From: Anthopleura xanthogrammica
Lineage: Eukaryota > Cnidaria > Anthozoa > Actiniaria > Actiniidae
DNA length: 64,000 nt
NCBI GenBank assembly: GCA_964019055.1
Contig: OZ025207.1
Coordinates: forward strand, 16,519,357 to 16,583,356
Direction of reading: 5' to 3'
Shown: one piece after another, positions 34,422 to 45,400 of the stretch
Layout of the letters: each line of letters opens with the position of its first letter
How positions within the stretch are numbered: the first letter of the stretch is position 1
The notes under the pieces: generated by a model
What the model was told of the DNA's origin: nothing
The model's database searches: none
What the model saw: only the letters and a program-made list of their open reading frames with translations
Position numbers and translations under genes: made by a program

Positions 34422-37282
34422 ATGGGGCAGTTAGGGGGCTACAGAAGCCTTCTAGCTTTTTTTATAGGATTTATAATCCTAGAATGTACGGTAAGTAAAG
34501 ATATAAACTTCTATTTTTTTCGTTTTTTTTTTGCGAGAGTTTGTTATGTTTAATTAATAACTGCAAGTTCTGGTGATTTTGACATGAACAAGTGAGCGTA
34601 TAGTTTGTCTTGTACGCTTCATGGATTCTTTTTAAAAAGCATTTTCATTGTTACTGGAAAAACTGTAAGCGAAAAGATCGTTAAATTTGAAATAATTTGA
34701 GAATTTTGTCCCTCACATGCGGCTTGAGTTTCGGAAAATTCTCCTGCAGGATCTTCATCGAATTTGACATCAAGTAGCCATTTTATCGATGAAAAGTTTA
34801 TTCCATTTATTTTTTGCCGTTTCAAAAAGAGCAAGTAAATTTTATATGGTTTTTCTGAACAAATGTTTGCGAAAGAAAAACTGTAAAAATAATTATATTT
34901 ATGTCAAAAGCAACTTCGGAAATTTTGACCGAAGAGAGTGAAAATGTTTTAGTTGGTCCACCATCTTGTTTTCATTTTTCCTGTTTCGAATTGTTTTTTT
35001 TTTTGTGCGTTTTTCGGTTCCTTTTCCCCCGACTTTTTCACGGGAAAGTATTTAGAGTTTGGATTTAAAAGTTTTATTATAAAAAAAATTCGATTTTCGT
35101 GGGAAAAGTTCTCGAGTTTTAGAGGCAAAACTATCGGTGCATAGCAACTCCCTGACGTCAACAATCGAACAGGTATTACCAGTACTACACACCAGTCTTA
35201 TTCTTCTCGCCTTTGACAAGAAACACACCACAAGCCGAAAACAAGGAATATTACCATTGATCTTTATTCCACCAGCAACAGAAATGCGAGATCTTTCGAA
35301 AATTTATGAAAAAAACTTTAAACTTTTACATGTGTCAAATTTTGTCTTTTCGCATGGACATGGTGTTCACTCTTGCGTTCCGGTGCTCACAGACCATGAA
35401 AAAGTCGAGAGATAAAAGAATAGCGTTAATAGAATAGAATCGCTCGTGACAAAGACTTTTAGAAAATTTTCATAAAATTTGTTTATTATCGAAAGATATA
35501 TTGATTTATATTAAAAAGAGAGTTGGATCATAATGGAATCATAATAAACGGGTATCGAAAATAAGCGTTTTGACCACTTGCCTTGGTCCGATTGAATAAA
35601 AATAATATTCTTTAATTATGGCAAAAAAGAGAATTTGTACAAGATGTAGTCTTTAGATATTATTATATAATTTTCTAATTATGAATCATGAATTCATAAC
35701 CCGATGTTATGCGTGTGTGTTGGGAGAAACGTTCAATTGAAAAAAATGAATGGAGAGAAGGGAAACTGAAATAAAGACTATGAGTTTGATCTTTGATCAC
35801 AATCCTAGCACACGGAAATATTTGATGTGGATGACCTGTGCCAAATAATTTGTTGGGTGAAAATATTGGCTAATCATTCATTGATAGGAATGGTATTTTT
35901 GAGATGAGATATGGAGGTTTAGCGAATAGGTCTTTTGTAGCTAACAGTCATGTGATGATATATCACTTCAATAGCGAATCGATTGAACTGATAGTCCCTT
36001 GGGGAAGGCTTCACTGGAAGGCAAACAAACTCTCAAAAGCTTAATATCTTATAATCAAAAGAGTGTTATGAGGGTATAACAGCATTTTAAAAAACGTTTC
36101 ATCCAAGGCATTAGATATTTCACGAAAATTGTTTCGAATAAAGGAAATAAGATTTTTTTTGCTCTCCAGTTAATTACAGTCACGTGATTATTAGCTGTAA
36201 AGGGAGTACTATTGGGCGTAGTATTTTGTGTTGAAAATATTTGGTAATCATCCATTGATGTTAATGGTACTTTTGTTGATGTTTGGTACTTGTTCACAAA
36301 GAAGTATGGAAAGTTAAGCGAATTGGCCAATTATTTTGTTAGATAAACATTCAATGAGGTTACTAATGATTTTTCTCGTTTTCAGACATCACAAAGACTC
36401 TTACCCGACTGGCCTAAGATCGGAGACAGGATCACACAACCCTTCCTCGATCAATTAATGGTCAGCCAGCTTCTCGAACAAAATCTAACCTTGGGGTTCT
36501 TCCTTAAAGGCCTTAATGGTCCGCCTGGTCCCCCAGGTGCTCCCGGTCCTGCTGGAGATCCCGGTCCGCCTGGTATTGCCGGTCCACCTGGTCCATCAGG
36601 ACATGTAGGAGAAGATGGTGCCCCGGGTGCTCCTGGTGCTCCTGGACCTCCAGGTTCTCCTGGTGCTCCTGGTCTTCCCGGTGAAAAGGGAGATATTGGT
36701 GAGATGGGTTCCCCTGGTGCTGCTGGTCTACCCGGTGCTCCTGGTCTACCCGGACCTCCAGGTCCAATGGGTCCTCGTGGTCCAGAACCTATTATGCCGG
36801 TAAGCTGACATGCTATTTTAGTTCAATGCTTCTTGAGATAACAAAAAAGCATCCCATCTAACCCTGTAAATGCTCTTCGTTTCCAGAACTTCACAGTTAT
36901 CTGCGAAGGTGAAAAAGGATGGTTGCAGTGCAAACAATACGAGCTTATCAAGATTACGAAATCCTTCTGGGGTCGTGATGATCATGTAACATGTCCCAAA
37001 GTCCCAGCTGGCCTCGCGCTTGACAGACTCTGCGAAACAAATGACGACAACACTTTACAAAAGATCAACGGCCAATGTAAGAACGAACAAGCTTGCGAAG
37101 TGGTTGCCTCCAATATCTTCTTCGACGACAATTCGTGTGGTAACGTGTACAAGTATTTAAAGGTTTGGTACGAGTGTATTCCGGACGAAGCGAACGCAGT
37201 TGACGTATTGAAGGAAGGTGGAAAGCGACGACGAAGGAAGAGAAAGCGTGCGACAAAGGACAAACGATCCGCAAAGGAATAA
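34422..37282 (+). CDS. Collagen-SUEL lectin, nematogalectin-like (basic tail)
   Basis: Three phase-0 coding exons, 34422-34490, 36386-36799 and 36887-37282, give 292 residues. Exon 1 is a signal peptide (core [12 protein letters not shown]). Exon 2 has a neck of about 45 residues ending '[11 protein letters not shown]', then about 30 unbroken Gly-X-Y triplets. Exon 3 is a SUEL domain with eight cysteines, 'SFWGRDD' and a closing 'KYLKVWYEC'. The protein then ends in a strongly basic tail ([11 protein letters not shown] and more Lys/Arg) that the sister genes lack; it could be a cleaved propeptide or an anionic-polymer contact. Collagen plus Gal_Lectin is the nematogalectin layout, so a role in nematocyst tubule assembly is likely; glycan binding is inferred from the domain. 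An acceptor lies 3 bases before the ATG. AATAAA at 37284-37289 begins one base after the stop codon. It is the only collagen-lectin gene here on the plus strand. Confidence 0.9.
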
Positions 37283-38946
37283 GAATAAAGACTTTAGTTC
37301 AACTGATGAATTCTAGTCGTTTTAAGACGCACTCTCAATTTTTGAGTTTGCATTTAACAATTCCATCAGTAGCGCTTACTTGTTGAGCACCTTAAAGTGT
37401 ACTGCATTCACGGGCTGCGTGAAGCTGAATTTACACTTTGTCAATATGTATGTATATTGGAATTTTCACTTTAATTTGATACGAATGTATTGATCAATAC
37501 TCTAAGTATTTAGTAAAAACCCCAGGTCATAGGGGAAACCTGATTTAGCCGCGTTTTCTGACAGCGAGTGTGTGCGATAGGAATCACGAATCATTAGTTT
37601 TCTTAAACACTATAAAATACTAAGGAGGAACAGACAATAATATGTATAGACAATTCTTACCAATGTATTTTGGAGTGTCGGTGAGTTTGTGCTGAAATAA
37701 AAATAACGTTAATTAAGTTACACATACACTTGTCTCTTTGTTAGAAGGGAACGAGAATGTAAATGCGCGCTCCCGTGCCGGATGTAGCTCTCTGTAGGTT
37801 TAAGGGTAATGGGTGCGTTGATATATCAATACGTTTTTAAGTTTCACCTGTAATAACACTTGTAATAAGACCGAGAAAAATAACATTAGTAAACTTAAAA
37901 CTACATCTTGAAGTTCATTGTGTTCACTACTGATTTTATAGTATCATTTTCGAAAAACAAACTTCTCCATTTTTGTAATGACTGTTCCATAATAAGGTGA
38001 TGATATGGGCAGCAGCAGGGTGGCTATGATTTGTTGGGACTCTTGCGCAAGCTCCGCCCGCCAAAGTCTTTAGCATGCTTGATATCTCTACTCTTAGCCT
38101 TTCCCTGACCTAATACCCGCGCAATTCTGGAAAGGAAGTCTGGGTCGAGTTAGGTGGCCAAAAGGATTCTGGAATAATTTAAGTTGAAGGAGATGTCATA
38201 CGGCATTCACCAAAAATGAAGGGCCCCCCGAACACCGTCCCCTACCCTGGTCTCCACGGGTTCATTTACGCTTCGGGTAGATTTAGGCGAGTGCTGAAGC
38301 AAACCGGCGCCGTAGTGAGAGTAAATAAACGTGTGGACCCCAGGGAAACCGTCTCCTAGATCTTACAATCTTTGACAAAATCGGATCTTACACAAGCCAT
38401 GGTCATTACAAAGTGATATCAGTTAGAGAAGGAACAACCAAGTTCTCAGCAAGCGAACTGCACGATGCTCGTTTTAGCCATCTGCAGGGTTGGACTGGTG
38501 ATGCATGATGTTGAACGTAATATGGAGAAAAATATAGAAATTTACAAAAACACGACAGCGAGGCTGGTCATGTCTTATTAGCTCTGTTTCTTAATCAAAT
38601 CCCAAAATGCTGTAGCTTTTTGTGGTATTCATGCTGGAACACTGAAATTTTACTCCATTACTAATGTCAGCATGCCATTTCAAATGGCCATTGTGGTTAT
38701 TACTCAAGGAACAAAGTGGAAACACGTCTCCCTTGTCCTTGACGTTCTGCAAAAGGTCTAAAGTAAAATCAAAGCTTGCGATGATTAAAAAAAAAAATAA
38801 CCAAGTCTTAAGAAGACGTTTTAGTTTATTCCCATTTAATAGTAGTCCTGATTGTTTTCTTTTTCATAAGTTATGCTCTTAGTAATCTAATATATATAAT
38901 ATATAATTCCACTGATTCTGTTGCTCTGACATACCCTAGTGTAATA

Positions 38947-39232
38947 CAGTAGAACCTCTGATAAGCGGAGCCCCTTGGGAAATTGTCAGTTTGCCGATTA
39001 ACAGGTTGGACGGTTAACCTGCAAAACCTTATAGACCCCTTGCAGCACGTCGGAATACAGCTCAATTTGGGGGACAACACAATAGGCTCCAACTCTCAGG
39101 AGATTGAAATTCTTTTGGTTTTGTCCTCCAAATTGAGCTGCTTTGACGTCACGTGAAAGAAGTCTATTTAGGTCTTTGGCAAGTGGCCGTGAAATAGAGG
39201 TTGGCCGCTTAATAGAGGTTCTAAGGTAACTG
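38947..39232. mobile_element. pogo/Tigger-like nonautonomous element
   Basis: It starts 'cagtagaacctctgataagc' and ends with 'ccgcttaatagaggttct' and 'aactg', the mirrored form. This end type is typical of pogo/Tigger relatives. It is preceded by 'ta'. No transposase is present, and a different element (39031-39167) interrupts it. Confidence 0.65.
39031..39167. mobile_element. Hairpin MITE nested in the pogo-like element
   Basis: The ends read 'atagacc' and 'gtctat'. An internal hairpin pairs 'cagctcaatttgg' with 'ccaaattgagctg'. A second copy lies at 57568-57704 and a fragment near 25110. Confidence 0.7.
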
Positions 39233-40299
39233 GAGATACAGTTACTGTAGTAGATTACAAGTGATCCCTGGACAATATATTTTTACAAAGTTTAATTTTA
39301 CTTTAAAGTGTGCAGCTCGGAGAAATGGGAAAGGAGAGAAAGGAAGGAAATGGGGAGTAGGGAGTAAGGGGCAGAGAATTTGGAAAGGATCTCAAAGGAG
39401 AAGAGAGAGTAAAATAGAGATAAAGACTGAGAAGAAACAAGAGTGAAGAGGGAAAGGAGAATGAAAAAATGGGAAAAAATGTGTTTTGTTTAACATTGAG
39501 CTTTCCTCACAAGGCAAACTACAATAATATTTCATTTTCCATCCCTTTCATTTCTTTCTTTCATATTCTTCGAGCTACACGACATTTTAATCTTGATATT
39601 TAATTCGTGGATTCTCAAGAAACTCCGGACTTCAAGCCTGTTTTAGTGTTTTAACCTGATAATTTAAGCTAGATTGCTCCGCCAGTTTCTAACGGAGTAC
39701 ACAGTACATCTTCTCTCAGGACTGTTTACGAGAACGTGTAGCAAGAAAAATGACCTATTTTCCTACCAGACTTAAGGTGTTTTCCACTCTCAAATTTCAA
39801 AGGAAAAATTTCGGGCTAAATTGGGGATAGTTATATTTGGGTCTACCAGAGGAGATTACACGGCAGCCTTGTTGTAGAGCTAAAGAACAGAAACTTTCTT
39901 TTGGGAAATGAAATATCTTTTTCATGCATAAACATGGCAGTGGAAAATTTGTCTGTCATTTCAATCTCGTTTTTCCTTTGAACACTCAAAAGTGAAATAT
40001 CACACTACATGTAATTCGACAGAGTGAACATAAATCAATACCTTCCTATCAAGTCCATGACGAATCGTAATATTTATGGGCTAGTAAAATGAGCTGGAAA
40101 ATATATGGTCTTTAACACAATAAAAAGGAAGCTTACGGTAAAGTACAAGTATATTATTCAAATAATACACCACATAAATAATTGAATTTTTCTCAATTTA
40201 GCTAGAATTTTTTGAACATTTTTTTATCAAGCGTTAGTGATGTTAAGTCTACATGCAATTTGGTACAGAGGAATGGATAAAGTAAGGGTAAAGTTGAGA

Positions 40300-40470
40300 A
40301 TATACCCTTTATTAAGGAGACACCAGGCAAGGGCCCGAAGGTGTCCGCATAATACAGGTACCATTGTATTTACTGTCAAACAAACCTCTGTTCAGCGGAT
40401 ACCCTTTATTAAGAGGACAACAGGAAGGTCCCGAAGGTGTCCGCTTAACAGAGGTACCACTGTCTCCAAA
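40300..40470. repeat. Two tandem pogo-like right ends
   Basis: The block 'ataccctttattaag' through 'cccgaaggtgtccgc' and 'aggtacca' occurs twice about 100 bp apart. The second ends 'cagaggtaccactg', the mirror of a pogo-type left end. Confidence 0.55.
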
Positions 40471-40829
40471 TCACTTCAGCCTCGCCCCTTCTTTCTTAGT
40501 TCTCAACATTCCTTCTTAACCTTTAGCAAGTTTCATAAATTAATCCTCTAACCCGATAATAACTACAAATAATAACATTCATGATATCAATAATAATACA
40601 ATAAAATCAAAACAGCTATCATGGATTAACCTGGTTCATATCTGCATCTAACCTTTATCTATTTACAGAATTCACATAGGATTTTCTAGCTTCAAAATGT
40701 AATAAGGATCCGACTACCGTGATTCGTCTCACATGGTTTAACTCAGTCTCCGTTCCATCTTGTGTCCATAGCATTAAATTTACCCAGAATTACAAGCAGA
40801 AAGCCTATCAGACGAATACCACTTGAAGA

Positions 40830-41290
40830 TATTGGGCTGATCAGCGGTTTGGTCACTTTTGTATCGTTAGGCTCGCTAATATGGCTTCAAAAAGTATTTT
40901 TATCTGTGGGCTCAACTGTAATAATAGGTCGATATTACAGTTGTCAGCGGTAAGGTCAGTTTTGCACTGGATTGACTCTCGAACCTCACATGTATGACTT
41001 CAAAATCAACTGTATTTTCGACTGTGACCCGACTGTAACAACAGGTCGATATTACAGTTGTCAACGGTAAGTTCAGTTTTGCACTGGATAGTCCTCAAGC
41101 CTCACATGTATGACTTGAAAACCAACAGTATTTTCAACTGTGGGCTCAACTGTAATAACAGGTCAGTATTACATTTGCCAGCGGTCTGGTCCTTTTATTA
41201 CTGTATTATATTGACTCCTTAGCCCGCTCGATTGTTTGACTTCAAAAATTTTCGACTGTGGGCTCAACTTTAATAACAGGCGTTTTCAAG
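40830..41290. repeat. Minisatellite with units of about 120 bp, roughly four to five copies
   Basis: Repeated blocks include 'gtgggctcaactgtaata', 'aggtcgatattacagttgtc' and 'cctcacatgtatgact'. The outer units are more diverged and the last one is partial. Confidence 0.75.
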
Positions 41291-42416
41291 TTAAGGTCAC
41301 CGAGTTTGGATTTTTTTTTTGGAATTCGTTGAATAATTTATAAGGTCATTTGAAAGACGTCGACTTTAAGATGAGAGAACATGAGGTAACCCCATATCGC
41401 AGATAAAACGAAGCAGAAACAAGCGACAGAAGGCGGAACCCAACGGAAATAGTTGTGGGCTTTGCAATCACTTTCAATAGAATGAAACAGCAAAAGACGT
41501 AGGCTCAACCACAATGATGACCGAGATAAACAAAACAGGTTTATCAAACATGGCGCCTACTAAAACCACCAATAAGGGCAATAGATTTAGGGACAGTGAT
41601 GTTATGTGTGAATTTTACACTGAGCAGACGTTAAAGCTAACGGAATCCTGGGAGGAAAAGGGAATATAATGTAAAATAATCGTCTTGGCTTTAAAGGAAG
41701 GTTGAAATCTCTTCACATTTACACTTGAAGCAGATGATTTCGTTTAAAGCACAAGGTTAACTGAACGTGTTTTAATGGTCTCCATCAATGCCAGGTCGAC
41801 TATCTGTCGGGTCTACAGTTATTTCAACGGTAACTTCGTACCTCGATCCGGATAAAGCATGCAAGCCCAATCCTAGTTCTATTGATGTGGATTAGCTGTC
41901 GAATGCCGCACAAGTGAACCTCTGATCTTGTGCCCCGTTTCCTTAGATTTCTACACATGCAGCTCAGTTTTGGCATGATCGCTCATTCAGTCCTCGAATC
42001 ATCGCCTTTACATCGCACATATCTAATCCGTGTTAAAATATTCTGATTCGAATTTCCTTAGGTCGAAGATCGAGCACATTTTCTTCGATTTCATTGCCAG
42101 GAGGAGCGAATATATCCTTTGTATTCATGCGGGCATTCTCTCTATCTTTCTTAAGCATTCTAACCACTCTTTATCTACTCTTTTTTTAAATTTTCATGGT
42201 CCTGCTCTTACTTTGAAATAAATTTATTAACCTACTTTATACAAAATACAATACCTACTCAACAAACTTCATGGCGTGACACAACAATACTGTCACGCAA
42301 TCCTCGTCAATGTAGTCATGCATTACTCGTAGGTTCTTTAGAACCAAGTTGCCTTTTAAAGTCACGACCATGGTTCACTGATGGTTTGTTGTAAATAATT
42401 AGACTTGCGATGTTTA

Positions 42417-45400
42417 TCAAGCCTCGGATGAGTTTTCCTCGTTCCTACCTGGTTGGCCTACAATTTTCTTACTTCGAGTCATTCGATCGAGTTCAGCGGC
42501 TGCGTCACTGCGCACGGACGGTACCCCTCTCCCCTGGGGTGTACCTGCTGCAGCTCCTGTCTTCTTATTTAGTAAACTGTTAAAGAAGTTGGCAAGGACA
42601 CCTTCACTTGTCGCGGCTCCTGCTCCTGCAGGACCCTTGATATTGTCCACCTAGGAATGAAACGAATTTCCGTGTTATGTCCATCATTGAGGAGCTATTC
42701 TGGAGATTTACCCTTACTAAATTTTGGAAGCGGTACAGGTGATGGTGGGAGGGGGAGGGGGAAGGAGCTCTTCTAGCAGCTGACATCACTTTACTGCCTA
42801 GGAGAAGGTTGAAGCAGTACTGGTGATGGTGGGAGGGGGAGAGAGCTCTTGCAGCATATTGGATACCAACACCAACTGACTGCCTAGGAAAGGGAAAGTG
42901 GAATGTGGAATGGGTGGAGGTGGGAGTCTCTTACCTTGGCAGCTAGGGTACCGACACTACCTGACTGCCTAGGGAAAGGGGTGGAAGTGATATGGGCGTT
43001 GGTGGGAGGGGGATCTCTTACCTTGGCTCTTCCAGCAGCTAGGGTACCGACACTACCTGACTGCCTAGGGAAAGGGGGTGGAAGTGATATGGGTGTTGGT
43101 GGGAGGGGGATCTCTTACCTTGGCTCTTCCAGCAGCTGGGGTACTGACACCACCTGATTGCCGTCTATCTGTCATTCTCGTGCTTGGTGATCCTGGGGAT
43201 CTTGGCTTGGTGATGTCCTGGATAATTAAATGAGAATTCACTTATGCACTAGACTGCAACTATCTCAACTAACCCATGAACTAATTTACAAGTATTGCAG
43301 TTTGCACGAATAGGTTGTTTGCAATCCATTCACAATGACATAACAAATCAAGATGGCAGCTATGAAAACAATACGATAGTTGCTTCTTATAGAAAAATAT
43401 TGAGGGTGCTAAAACTTGGTGTTCAGTGTCCCCAATATTATTAGTGGTCTACTCATGGACTGCTAGATGACTAGAAACTTAAATTAAGTTTCATTCATTC
43501 ATTCTGTTTCACACTCAATTACTCAGTCTTTCTGCCCAGTGACTCAGTCTCAGTCAGATAGATTTGATTAGTTGGTGATTCAGAAAATTTCAGTAGGTTT
43601 AGCAGAAGGTTAGCAAGTATATCAGTTGGCTGGTAACTCAGTCAGTCAAATATCCTAGTACTCACAGGTTGTTGTCTTCCAATGCTAGATACTGAAGGAG
43701 GATTCTTTTGAAGCAGTTGCTGCGCAAGCAAAATTAATAACAAATGAATAAAATATTAGCAACAGCAGTCTTAATTACTTAATTTTACGCCCATTCATGG
43801 GAAGCACAGGTGGCATAGCGGTGAGAGTGTTGACCTCTCATCAATGCGACCTGGGTTCGAGTCCTGCCTGGCTCGGTGTTGTATATGAGTAGAGTTGATT
43901 GGTGGTTCTCTCCTGTGCTTTGAGGGTTTTTCTCCAGGTTCTCCAGTTTTCCACTCTCCACAAAAATCAATGTCTAAATTCCAATTGGAATTTCAGTGGA
44001 CGAATCTCTGTGGAAATGCCACTGCTAAATCCCATTTTTTATTTTCATTTATTTTATTTTTCTAATTACCCAAGCATGTCAGGTTTTGGCCCCCATCAAT
44101 CAAACTAATACCATTGAAAATTTGACTGATGAAAGCTTAAAACTCAAACATAGCTGATTATAGCTAAAATAGGTTACTGGTCATATAATTATGGGGATGG
44201 TTTCATGGGGATGGTTTCATGGGGATGGTTTCATGGGGATGGTTTCATGGGGATGGTTTCATGGGGATGGTTTCATGGGGATGGTTTCATGGGGATGGTT
44301 TCATGGGGATGGTTTCATGGGGATGGTTTCATGGGGATGGTTTCATGGGGATGGTTTCATGGGGATGGTTTCATGGGGATGGTTTCATGGGGATGGGTTA
44401 AAGGAAAAGGCACTTTTGATACCTGTTGCTTAGCTAAGAATGATTGTTCCTCCTCTGCTGCAATCTCTTTTTCTTGCAAAGGCTGAAGGAAGAAAATTAG
44501 ACTAAGGAAGTTAACATTTTTTATCTGTGATTGAGAATGTTTTATCTAACAAAGAAATTATTGTTATGAAATGAAACAACTTAATTTTGTTGTATCATTT
44601 CGCCATGGCTCAGATAACCACAAAGAATGGCAGTCCTGTCTCTTTCAGAGATGTTAAACATAGAGGGTCATAATTGTATCAGTTGCAACTGTTACATCAC
44701 CCTCTCTCAATAAAGTTGCTGTACATTTTTACATTTACAACTACATCCATGCATCGAGAACATGCACAGTTCACATATCATTGAGCTATCTAAGTGGTTC
44801 TCTCCTGATAGCAAAGTTATAAAATAGGGATATTTAAAGTGGTTCTCTCCTGATAGCAAAGTTATAAAATAGTGATATTTACCGTTCTCTGTATGGGTTT
44901 GACAATGTGATCATCAAAACCGTCATCTGGTTGTATTGCTTTCAAGTGTTCATTAATAATACTGATTTTCTTCATACTATCCCATCCTGATGGGCTGTGA
45001 TCAAAACAAAATATTTTATTAGTATACAAACACAACAAAAAACTGACAGCTAATAACATACATATGAAGGCCACACAGTGCCACTGTTACATGTATCCAT
45101 GTATACAACCACAAAACTTTCCACCTCAACTAACCAAACCAACTCTGCTATTTAAAAGTATTATTAAAATGATGATGATGATGATGATGTTAATGATGAT
45201 GCTAATGATAATGTTAATGATGATAATGGTGATGATGCTAATGATGATGCTAATGATGATGATGATGGTGATGATGCTAATAATGGTGCTGATGTTGATG
45301 ATGCTGATGCTGATGATGGTGATTTATATGGCACCCTTTCTATGTATTGCTGGGTTTCAATTAGCTGATAGAAGTCTTTGAATCTCATTATCTGCTCCAA

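Larger units (their letters stand above)
37290..42416. other. Intergenic, no recognised gene
   Basis: No supported gene is seen. It holds a nested pogo-like element (38947-39232), two pogo-like right ends (about 40300-40470), an approximately 120-bp tandem array (40830-41290) and purine-rich low complexity (39320-39470). Confidence 0.6.

Noticed and set aside
35800..36360. Tandem duplication in the first intron of the 34422-37282 gene
   Set aside because: Short blocks look alike but the match is too weak to call.
36513..36767. Minus-strand protein opposite a collagen exon
   Set aside because: Low-complexity shadow of the plus-strand Gly-X-Y region.
44191..44486. Gly/Trp/His-rich repeat protein
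   Set aside because: A 14-bp minisatellite gives the same string in every frame, and it sits in a dynein intron.
45064..45381. Methionine-rich protein
   Set aside because: Translation of an (ATG)n microsatellite.
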